32,483 nt of DNA from Desulfobulbus sp. (GTDB lineage Bacteria > Desulfobacterota > Desulfobulbia > Desulfobulbales > Desulfobulbaceae). The stretch is from contig JAQUEZ010000063.1 of assembly GCA_028684915.1 (NCBI GenBank), positions 1 through 32,483 on the forward strand, written 5' to 3'. Numbering within the stretch: the first letter of the stretch is position 1; every line of letters begins with the position of its first letter. Positions 25,750 through 32,483 of the stretch are shown in pieces. The notes beneath the pieces were generated by a model, which was not told the DNA's origin, ran no database searches, and saw only the letters and a program-made list of their open reading frames with translations. The translations under genes were made by a program, and so were the position numbers.

Positions 25750-25800
25750 ATCCTGTTGAGCCTTCGCGGAAAAAAACGTTCTCGCCGAAGGCGGCAATGA

Positions 25801-27849
25801 TCAGATCTTGAACTGAGCCACCATCTGCTGCAGTCGGGCCGCCACGCCGGAGAGGCCCTCGGCGCTGACTTTCACCTGGCCACTCGCGGTATTGATTTCG
25901 TTGGCACTTTCATTGACTGTGGCAATGTCCGAGGCAATTTCCGAGGAAACCGCCGAACTTTGAGCCACGTTTTCGTTAACCTCGTTAATGCCCTGACTTG
26001 CCTGGTTAACGTTACTGGCGATTTCCTTGGTCGTGGCCGACTGTTCCTCCACGGCAGAGGCAATGGTGGCTACAATCTGGTCGACATCGGCGATAACGGC
26101 ACTGATTTCGTTAATCTCACGGACGGTTATACCGGTTGCCTGCTGGATGCCTTGGATTTTATTCTTGATATCCATGGTTGCCATGGCGGTTTGCTTGGCT
26201 AGATCTTTAATCTCGTTGGCAACAACGGCAAAACCTTTGCCAGCTTCACCGGCACGGGCAGCTTCGATGGTGGCGTTTAGGGCCAGGAGATTGGTCTGTT
26301 CGGAGATCTCGGTGATAGCCTCGGTGACTTTGTTGATCTCATCGGCGGCTCGGCCAAGTTCGTTGACCCGAGCCGAGGCCTCCTTGGACTGCTGTACAGC
26401 TCTGGAGGTGATCTCAATCGCCTTGCCGGAATTGTGGGCGATTTCGGTGATAGTGGAATTCATTTCTTCGGCGGCAGAAGCCACCATATTAACATTCACT
26501 GAGGCCTCTTCCATGGCTGCGGCAATGGAATTCTGGTTGGCGCTCATCTCTTCGGCAGCGGTAGCTACCTGGGCCGAGCGGGTGGCCGTGGACGCGGCAC
26601 CCGAGGCCATCTGATTGGAAATGGCCGCCAGTTGGCTGGAGGAATCATCCACACTGGTCACCCCCTGCTTGATTTCACCAAACATGCGGCGAAGGTTTTT
26701 GGCCATGTCATTAAGGGATTGCGTCAGCATGCCGATCTCATCCTTCTGCTGGACATCCATGGTCCGGGTAAGATCTCCTCCTGCCATGGCTTTGGCCAGA
26801 TCCACACCCATGAACAGCGGTTTGGTGATCATGCGGGTGAGGACCAAGCCCAGGGCCACGGCAAGGACGAAACCGACAACCAAACAAATGGTGGTAATCA
26901 ACTGGCCGCGGCGGGCGCTGTCATGGGCTTCTTGAACAGTGGCATGGGCCGCCTCTTCCGCTTTTTTTACGATTTTATCGATCGCGATAAAGGTGTTTTT
27001 CTGATACTGCTCACCATCTTCAAGCAGCATCTTGTTCATTTTCTTGAATTTTTCGTTGGCCTGATCAACAAGAGCCGTCATTTTATGGACCAGGACAAAG
27101 ACCTGCTCCGAGCTCGGGTAGATCTGCTCTTCCAGTATGCCCTTGGCCTCGTAGGCCTGGCCACTGGTGGCTAGTTTTTTTGCCTGGGCAACACCATGGT
27201 GCATCGCTGTGTGAATCGGTTTTAACTGATTGACCAAGGCCACCATCTCTTTATTGGTGGTATCCATATTTTGCATCCACTTACCCAGGGCACAATCGGC
27301 ATCTCCTGTGCCGCCTTCAAAGGGCACCCCAAAGAGAATCAGTTTGCTGATTTTTGCCAGGAGTGCATTGTGGGCAATCTCAAAATCAGCCATGTGCTGT
27401 TTCATCACATCGGGTTTGAGCATATCCATCTCAATGAGTTGTTTGGACAGATCCACCGCCTCATTATTGACCTGCACCCATTGGGAGATGTTGGTGTTGA
27501 ACTCCTGCCACTCACTGGTGACTTCCTTGGATAGGGGCAAAGACATGAATTTTTCTTTGGCCTCTCCAAAAATTTTCCGGGATTCGAGCAAGGTTTGGTG
27601 GGCGTAATTGCGTTGCTCTTTGGACGCGTAGGGAGTGAGCAACGAACGCATCAGGGAGGCAATAGAGGCGGCCTGACTTTTGACGACGAGGATACTCTGT
27701 ACGGCCGGAATGGTTTGGTTGCCAAGGGCTTCGACTTCACTGCCAAGTTTGTTCTGTTGGCTGATAGAGAGCATTCCGACCAAAACAATGATCAGTGCGG
27801 TCATCAGAAAACCACCCACCAACTTAATCCCCAGCCTGAAGTCGTTCAT
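25801..27849 (-). CDS. Methyl-accepting chemotaxis protein with a CZB zinc-binding motif in the extracytoplasmic region
   Basis: This 682-residue chemoreceptor has two membrane helices (about 10-30 and 317-337) around a helical sensor region. The sensor contains a CZB-type motif: H160, C186 in CALGKW, then H213 and H217 in an HxxxH. This is a likely zinc or oxidant sensor. A HAMP domain (about 338-395) follows. The MCP signalling tail includes the conserved hairpin tip [21 protein letters not shown] near 530-550. AAGGAG lies 8 nt before the ATG. The gene stands alone, convergent with the kinase operon. CZB domains are more often cytoplasmic and C-terminal, so the position between the membrane segments is unusual. 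Ligand binding is inferred from the motif. Confidence 0.94.
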   Translation of the reverse strand: MNDFRLGIKLVGGFLMTALIIVLVGMLSISQQNKLGSEVEALGNQTIPAVQSILVVKSQAASIASLMRSLLTPYASKEQRNYAHQTLLESRKIFGEAKEKFMSLPLSKEVTSEWQEFNTNISQWVQVNNEAVDLSKQLIEMDMLKPDVMKQHMADFEIAHNALLAKISKLILFGVPFEGGTGDADCALGKWMQNMDTTNKEMVALVNQLKPIHTAMHHGVAQAKKLATSGQAYEAKGILEEQIYPSSEQVFVLVHKMTALVDQANEKFKKMNKMLLEDGEQYQKNTFIAIDKIVKKAEEAAHATVQEAHDSARRGQLITTICLVVGFVLAVALGLVLTRMITKPLFMGVDLAKAMAGGDLTRTMDVQQKDEIGMLTQSLNDMAKNLRRMFGEIKQGVTSVDDSSSQLAAISNQMASGAASTATRSAQVATAAEEMSANQNSIAAAMEEASVNVNMVASAAEEMNSTITEIAHNSGKAIEITSRAVQQSKEASARVNELGRAADEINKVTEAITEISEQTNLLALNATIEAARAGEAGKGFAVVANEIKDLAKQTAMATMDIKNKIQGIQQATGITVREINEISAVIADVDQIVATIASAVEEQSATTKEIASNVNQASQGINEVNENVAQSSAVSSEIASDIATVNESANEINTASGQVKVSAEGLSGVAARLQQMVAQFKI

Positions 27850-28049
27850 CGGTTACTCCTTTTAAATATAAAAGTGAGATGGAAAAATAGATAAATTACG
27901 TCTAGTTCTCTCCGTTTGTTACCTAATATTTTCTTTCGATTATCAGGAAATGATCCGTGCGAGTCAAGGTAAAAGGCGTGAAAAAGAGGGGAAGGATAAA
28001 CCACGAAGTGGTGAAGAAAAGAGGAGGGGAAAAGGGAAAGAGCTTGGTA

Positions 28050-28946
28050 TTAGCGGGCTGGCGCTCTGAGTGCCAGTGCCACATCGGCGGCAAAAATAAT
28101 CAGCGCTCCACACCAACCGCTTACTCCAAGCGAAGGATCAGCCACAAGCAGCGGGCCAAGCAAGGCCGCTATGAGAATTCTGCTTGAGGAGACGACCGAA
28201 CCCTCTACGGCCGTTACAAAGAAGAAACCGTAGGTGAGCAGGTACTGGCCGGCAACACCGGCAACCGAACAGCTGAGTAAAAAGCCTAGTTCCGTTGGGT
28301 TGGGGAGGCGGAGATCGTGATAGACCATGGGCAGCATCAGCACTGCGCCCAAGCCGAACATGTAGAAGAGGATGGTTTGTGAATCGTTAGAGCGCCGGGC
28401 GAGATTGAGATAGATGATGGCAAAACCGGCAAAGACGCCGGAAAGTAGCCCCCAAAAGTTGTTGAGATGGAGGTTTGTACTACTGGGAGCCAAGATGAGC
28501 CATATGCCGATGGAGGCGACGGCAACAACTCCCAGCGCAAAGATATCGCGTTGTCCCCGGATCATGAACCAGGAGAAAAGGGCGACAAAGAGTGGATACG
28601 TCATGTTGAGGATGTTGGCCTCGGCCACCGAGCCCACATCCACAGCCTTGTAGAAACAGTAGACCGCAATGGTATTGGTGAGCATGCGACCAAGAATGTA
28701 ATGGGCCTGCTTGCCCTGCGGTCGCCGTCCGCCGAGAAGTATGCTTGTGCTCACCACGACAAACCCGAACACAAAACGGGTAAACGTGTACAGGGCAGCT
28801 TCGAGCTGAACATGGCCCTGCCCCCAATGGATAATGGCTGTGGCCAGGTAGAAGCAAAAAGCTGAGCCGAGAACCGCTAGCCCCCCCAACAGCCGGTGAC
28901 GACGCGGTGTCGGTTGTCTAGCTGAGGCGTGGGGGGCTGAGGTCAT
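28050..28946 (-). CDS. EamA/DMT-family transporter (RhaT-like)
   Basis: This 298-residue inner-membrane protein has about ten hydrophobic helices arranged as two EamA repeats (about 20-150 and 165-295). Such proteins export small metabolites such as amino acids or purines; the substrate is not readable. The start is set at ATG 28946; a TTG at 28979 is in frame but neither has a good Shine-Dalgarno sequence. The stop of tatC lies 46 bp upstream, so the gene may be read with the Tat genes. Nothing else unusual is visible. Confidence 0.88.
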   Translation of the reverse strand: MTSAPHASARQPTPRRHRLLGGLAVLGSAFCFYLATAIIHWGQGHVQLEAALYTFTRFVFGFVVVSTSILLGGRRPQGKQAHYILGRMLTNTIAVYCFYKAVDVGSVAEANILNMTYPLFVALFSWFMIRGQRDIFALGVVAVASIGIWLILAPSSTNLHLNNFWGLLSGVFAGFAIIYLNLARRSNDSQTILFYMFGLGAVLMLPMVYHDLRLPNPTELGFLLSCSVAGVAGQYLLTYGFFFVTAVEGSVVSSSRILIAALLGPLLVADPSLGVSGWCGALIIFAADVALALRAPAR

Positions 28947-28992
28947 GGGGCAGGTGATTTGCGAAAAAACAGAAAACAACGGGTTTTATTGC

Positions 28993-29739
28993 TCAGGGAG
29001 CCGTCGAATCGCCTGTTTCCGCATCGGCCTTATTGAAAACGCGGCAGGCTATGATCCCGGCCTCATAGAGGGCAAAAAGCGGAAACGAGAGTAACACGGT
29101 TGCCGTAACCTCGCCGGTGGTGAGGAGAAAGGCGAGCACTACAATGGCAATGTAAAAATAGATCCGTTTATTCTGAAAATACCGGTCCTTAATCAGGCCG
29201 GTACGGTTGGCCATGACCATTAAAAACGGGATCTCAAAGGCAATACCGAAGGTGAGCAGCATACGGGCGGTGAACGTGAGGTAGAGACCGAGCTTGAGCC
29301 GTGGTTGCAGTGAAGGGCCAGCATAGCTCATAAAGAAATGGAGAATACGCGGCAAGGCGACAAAATAGGCAAACAGGGTTCCGCCGGCAAAAAGGGTGGT
29401 TGCCCAGGCAAGGATGGTACGAACGGTCTTTTTTTCCTGATCAAGCAGTCCGGGGGCAACAAAGAGCCACAGCTGGTAGAGGATAAAGGGCAAGGCACCA
29501 ATGAGACCGACGAGCAACGCAAGCTTGAGGTAGCTGAGAAAGGCCTCGGTCAGTTTGGTGTAGACCAGTTTGTCGAGCTGGGGATAGGCCTGATAGAGGG
29601 GGTGTATACTCCAGGCGGCGAGATTTTCCTTAAACAGGTAAGCAATGGTGGTGGTGACTGCAATGGCTATAAAGCAGCGAATCAACCTCTCTTTGAGTTC
29701 CTGATGATGGGGCCTGAATTGCTCCAGTGCTTCAATCAT
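28993..29739 (-). CDS. tatC: Twin-arginine translocase subunit TatC
   Basis: This is the core membrane subunit of the Tat pathway that exports folded proteins. The 248-residue protein starts at ATG 29739, with GAGG 7 nt upstream. The frame is open 34 codons further up, but this would add a spurious hydrophobic leader. It has six membrane helices. The family signatures are present: an N-terminal HHQELKERLIRC segment that helps receive twin-arginine signals, LYQLWLFVAPGLLDQEKK near 88-105, and AFEIPFLM near 165-175. tatB lies 105 bp upstream on the same strand. No tatA is seen in the window. Confidence 0.95.
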   Translation of the reverse strand: MIEALEQFRPHHQELKERLIRCFIAIAVTTTIAYLFKENLAAWSIHPLYQAYPQLDKLVYTKLTEAFLSYLKLALLVGLIGALPFILYQLWLFVAPGLLDQEKKTVRTILAWATTLFAGGTLFAYFVALPRILHFFMSYAGPSLQPRLKLGLYLTFTARMLLTFGIAFEIPFLMVMANRTGLIKDRYFQNKRIYFYIAIVVLAFLLTTGEVTATVLLSFPLFALYEAGIIACRVFNKADAETGDSTAP

Positions 29740-29755
29740 GATGGCCTCGTAAACA
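29740..29755. repeat. Degenerate type-1 repeat end adjoining the tatC start
   Basis: GATGGCCTCGTAAACA (29740-29755) matches the terminal inverted repeat GATGGACTCGTAAAAA at 14 of 16 positions. It overlaps the tatC ribosome binding site, so the GAGG used for translation may come from the repeat. It could be a chance match. Confidence 0.35.
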
Positions 29756-29844
29756 GTGGGGAAAACATAAGCCGTGCATAACAAAACAATGATGGGGAAA
29801 ACGAGAAAGGTCGTTCTCAAAACCTTTGACGAGAACGACACTCA

Positions 29845-30306
29845 TCATGGAGTTGTCGCCTCATTTTCTGGCGGAACGTTTTCGCTGGGCTTTTCTCCAC
29901 TTGGCAACTTGCGGCGCGAAGCCTGGGGCGAAGGCTCCTCTTCTGCGACTTCCGCAGCCGCCGTTTCGGTTGCGTTGGCAGCAGCTTCCTCTGCCTCGAT
30001 CTCGACATCGATAATCTCTTCCTCGGTTGGCTGTTGGCCTGGTCCTGCGGCGGGATGCCAGTGGGAAGGGTCGGTGTCGATCATCCGTTCTTTCAGATCA
30101 TCAGCGGTGGCACGCAGTTCTTTCTGCACCGAGTCGAGCTCGCCGCCATCTTCGTTGAGACTGTCTTTGAGTTGATTCAGGGTTTTTTTCATCTCCATCA
30201 CCCCCTTGGCCAGAGACCGTGCCAGGCCTGGGAGTTTATCCGGGCCGACTACAATCAGGGCCACAGCAAAGATGACGATCATTTCCGGGAGGCCTATTCC
30301 AAACAT
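29845..30306 (-). CDS. tatB: Tat translocase subunit TatB (TatA/B family)
   Basis: This 153-residue protein has a single N-terminal membrane helix. MFGIGLPEM with E8 is typical of TatB rather than TatA, and a LPGLARSLAKG amphipathic helix follows. A long acidic, Ala/Glu/Pro-rich tail (about 95-153) is disordered-looking. TatB passes twin-arginine substrates to TatC. The start at ATG 30306 matches the family N-terminus; an upstream extension to 30396 lacks support. It precedes tatC by 105 bp. TatA may be encoded elsewhere, or this protein may do both jobs. Confidence 0.9.
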   Translation of the reverse strand: MFGIGLPEMIVIFAVALIVVGPDKLPGLARSLAKGVMEMKKTLNQLKDSLNEDGGELDSVQKELRATADDLKERMIDTDPSHWHPAAGPGQQPTEEEIIDVEIEAEEAAANATETAAAEVAEEEPSPQASRRKLPSGEKPSENVPPENEATTP

Positions 30307-30405
30307 GGGTACATACCGGGGAAGGTTGGTTGATAACAGAGGTGGGTTGGGGTCGATAGTGAGCGGAACTCTACGGGATTTGCCGGGTGGTGTCAAGCCG
30401 GGTGG

Positions 30406-30744
30406 TTACGATCGACGCCGGGGTTTACGTAGTCCATCGATGAGGTGCATCAAGGCCATGAACGGGTGGGACAGAAGCATTCTCGGACCGGCATAGCGCA
30501 TCACTTCACGGATCCGGGTCCGCTGCTCTTGTGAATAACAGTGCACCGGACATTGACCGCAGCTGGTTTTCCCCTCTTGAAACGGGCAGTTCTGCAACCG
30601 TTTGCGGGCATAAACCAATAGCTGGTCGCACTCCGAACATAGCGCTGCCTCGGTATGGTGATGGTCTCGGCAGTAGCGTCGAATCATGGCTTCCACCGTC
30701 CGCGCTTCACGGCGCATGCGACGGGATGCAAAGAAATCGGACAT
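30406..30744 (-). CDS. YgbA-like (nitrous oxide-stimulated promoter family) Cys-rich protein
   Basis: This 112-residue cytoplasmic protein resembles the YgbA_NO family, whose E. coli member is induced by nitric oxide. A Cys-rich core (C-SEC near 38-41, then a CPF segment and CGQCPVHC near 57-72) has a spacing that could bind a metal or an iron-sulfur cluster. It is very basic at both ends. The start at ATG 30744 has GAGGA 6 nt upstream; an open frame to 30783 lacks a ribosome site. It is upstream of tatB on the same strand, 99 bp away. A role in the response to nitrosative stress is family knowledge by association only. Confidence 0.78.
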   Translation of the reverse strand: MSDFFASRRMRREARTVEAMIRRYCRDHHHTEAALCSECDQLLVYARKRLQNCPFQEGKTSCGQCPVHCYSQEQRTRIREVMRYAGPRMLLSHPFMALMHLIDGLRKPRRRS

Positions 30745-30815
30745 GGAATTCCTCGAGCGGTGGTTAGTTCGTTGTGCGGTCAAACCATAAAAACGAAGGG
30801 GGCTGGGTCAAGGGT

Positions 30816-30831
30816 GATGGCGTCGTAAAAA
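30816..30831. repeat. Single end of the type-1 repeat
   Basis: GATGGCGTCGTAAAAA (30816-30831) is the exact reverse complement of the right end of the repeat at 16403-16418. No second end is seen nearby, so it is a lone tip near the hrpB stop. Confidence 0.5.
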
Positions 30832-30873
30832 AAGCTCCTGGTTGTCTCTTTTGTGCTTTCTGCTGATCTCGGC

Positions 30874-32483
30874 TCAGCGTTGCTTGCGCGGTAGCCCCTT
30901 GAGTGGCTGGGCGACAAGAGGGTCATCAGGCCAGGCGTGTTTGGGATAGCGGCCCTTGAGTTCTTTTTTTACCTCCGGGTACCCGTTTTTCCAGAAACTT
31001 TCCAGATCGGTGGTCACCTGGATCGGTCGTCTGGCTGGGGAAAGCAGGTGGAGTAGCAGCGGCACCCGGCCATTGCAGATGGTGGGCGTATTCTCCAAGC
31101 CAAACATTTCCTGGAGGCGCACTGCAAGCAGGGGTGGTTCACCCGGTCGATATTCGATGCGGATTTTTGAGCCGCTGGGCACGGTGACGGTCTCCGGTGC
31201 CAGCTTATCAAGGGCTTGGCGTTGAGGCCAGGCCAGTGGCGCAAGGAGGATCGACTGCAGATCAAGCCCCCGCATCTGTTCAAGCCGGTTCATGTCGCTG
31301 ATAAAGGGCGCAAGCCAGGCAAGATCGACAAGAAGGGCCTGGTCGCTGAGATCCGGCCAATCCGCCTCCGGTTGCCAGGCGCGGAGGTTGATAAGCCGTG
31401 CCTGGAGCTGTCTGGCTTGTCGGCTCCAGGGCAGGCTCTGAAGCCCGGTTTGTCCTATTCCCTGGAGCAAGGCCTGGGTAATTGCTTCCTGGGGAATATG
31501 GTTGAGCAGCTGTTCCTCAACCACAATCGCACCGAGCCGCGTTTGTGCTGTTGCCACCACCTTGCCGCTGTCCCCGTCCCATCGTATCTGTTCCTTATGG
31601 GTAAGAAGATGGCTGTGTTGCGAGCGAACAACAGCCATATCCACCATTGCACCGAGAAAGACCCGGCCTTCACTCCGGCCACTGTCCACCTGGGCGGCGA
31701 CAAGATATTCTTCTCCCGCTAAGGGATCAGTGGGCAATAATTGCACTCCACGACCATTAGCCAACAGATAGCGCTCGCGCTGTCCCAGCCGTTTGCGGGC
31801 AATACGCTGCGGATAGGCTGCAATGAGCAGGGAGCCGATATCCTCAGGCCGGTGAGGCCCATGTGCGCTTTTACCCCGCAGCCATTGCCGCGCCGTCTGA
31901 TCGATCCGGCGCAGCAGGGCTGGATCACTGCCAAGTGTACGTGCAGCCCGATCTCCCTGACTGCGCCAGGTGGCGAGCAACTGCAATCGCTCGGTGATAT
32001 CGCAGCTCTGGGTTTGTCCACGAAGAGGGTCGGGTTCCGAGAGCAGGGCGGCAAGATCGCACCCAAGCGATTCCAACCCTTTGCTGCGTGCCGCAAGGAG
32101 CATATGCCCGAGGCGTGGATGCAGGGGTAACTCAGCCAATTTTCTACCCAAAGGGGTGATTCGGCCCTGATGATCTATCGCTTGCAAATTGCGTAACAGC
32201 TCTCGGGCTTGGCCAGAGCTACCTGCGCGCGGAGGATCAAGCCAGGAGAGGAGACTTGGATCGTTGACTCCCCAGAGGGCAAGTTCCAGGGTCAGTTGCG
32301 CCAGATCGGCATGGATGATTTCCGGAGGATGAAATGGGGGCAGGCTGTGATGCTCTTCTCGAGTCCAGAGGCGGAGGCAGTGGCCGGGACCGAGACGTCC
32401 GGCACGGCCGGTGCGCTGATCAGCGGTTGCCTTGGATACCCGCACCGTGTTCAATCGACTTAATCCCGTTGCCGGGTCAAAGG
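30874..32483 (-). CDS. hrpB: ATP-dependent helicase HrpB, C-terminal part (5' end beyond window)
   Basis: The visible 535 codons cover the second RecA lobe onward of a DEAH-box RNA helicase of the HrpB type. Motif VI (QRTGRAGR) is near the right edge, followed by the winged-helix/ratchet region and the HrpB C-terminal domain (from about the residue at 31300). The frame stays open to the window edge through FDPATGLSRLNTV, so the real start lies further right; a TTG at 32454 is not the start. HrpB proteins are about 800 residues. Its cellular role is not well defined. It ends about 130 bp before the YgbA-like gene. Confidence 0.93.
   Translation of the reverse strand, partial: FDPATGLSRLNTVRVSKATADQRTGRAGRLGPGHCLRLWTREEHHSLPPFHPPEIIHADLAQLTLELALWGVNDPSLLSWLDPPRAGSSGQARELLRNLQAIDHQGRITPLGRKLAELPLHPRLGHMLLAARSKGLESLGCDLAALLSEPDPLRGQTQSCDITERLQLLATWRSQGDRAARTLGSDPALLRRIDQTARQWLRGKSAHGPHRPEDIGSLLIAAYPQRIARKRLGQRERYLLANGRGVQLLPTDPLAGEEYLVAAQVDSGRSEGRVFLGAMVDMAVVRSQHSHLLTHKEQIRWDGDSGKVVATAQTRLGAIVVEEQLLNHIPQEAITQALLQGIGQTGLQSLPWSRQARQLQARLINLRAWQPEADWPDLSDQALLVDLAWLAPFISDMNRLEQMRGLDLQSILLAPLAWPQRQALDKLAPETVTVPSGSKIRIEYRPGEPPLLAVRLQEMFGLENTPTICNGRVPLLLHLLSPARRPIQVTTDLESFWKNGYPEVKKELKGRYPKHAWPDDPLVAQPLKGLPRKQR

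Noticed and set aside
27957..28045. Purine-rich tract on the plus strand (many GAAA/GGGG runs), considered as a triplex or regulatory element
   Set aside because: It is a simple biased spacer between divergent-strand features; only a 5-bp ACCAC/GTGGT hairpin is present and no conserved motif is visible.

Overview
The window looks like a chromosomal segment of a motile, Gram-negative, anaerobic Desulfobacterota-type bacterium, perhaps Desulfobulbales-like. This is inferred from the mix of genes and not from a marker gene. They include a sigma-54 activator, a chemoreceptor, large hybrid kinases, a MacAB-like envelope exporter, Tat components, a DUF1848 protein, and a bacterial homologue of the eukaryotic enzyme 6-phosphofructo-2-kinase/fructose-2,6-bisphosphatase. 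No rRNA, tRNA, CRISPR array, phage or transposase gene was seen. Both ends cut through genes: a sigma-54 AAA+ activator on the left and an HrpB helicase on the right.

Layout. 1-1049 (minus): a cyclic-nucleotide-binding sensor protein overlapping a receiver-less sigma-54 activator. 1283-3208 (plus): a secreted thermonuclease-like protein, then a small protein paired with a FIST-like protein, closed by a clear terminator. 3267-3514: two adjoining copies of intergenic repeats. 3544-6455 (plus): a DUF1848 iron-sulfur protein and a malic enzyme with an unusual N-terminal extension. 6634-7335 (minus): two small proteins, one resembling the cytoplasmic part of MotA without membrane segments. 7532-11789 (minus): a compact four-gene adaptor/ATPase/two-permease exporter operon. 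11991-14642 (minus): aminopeptidase N with a strong terminator. 15013-16224 (plus): the bifunctional PFK-2/FBPase-2-like enzyme. 16435-16785 (minus): a small hypothetical protein.

16939-20954 (plus) is the most intriguing block. A good promoter precedes an SPFH protein with three zinc ribbons, a second zinc-ribbon protein, a deaminase of the cytidine/TadA fold and a radical SAM protein. The last two overlap by 4 bp, so they are probably translationally coupled. 21151-25671 (plus) is a three-gene phosphorelay: a kinase with a periplasmic solute-binding domain, a lone receiver, and a REC-PAS-kinase-REC hybrid. A bidirectional terminator separates it from a convergent chemoreceptor (25801-27849, minus) that carries a zinc-binding CZB motif between its two membrane segments. 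28050-30744 (minus): an EamA transporter, TatC, TatB and a YgbA-like nitric-oxide-associated Cys protein. 30874-32483 (minus): the C-terminal two thirds of HrpB.

A dispersed repeat family with ends close to GATGGACTCGTAAAAA recurs between genes (3353-3514 and 16270-16418). A second, shorter type occurs at 6454-6556 and 3267-3349, and single degenerate ends occur elsewhere. These mobile-looking, hairpin-rich sequences are the main structure that the genes do not explain.
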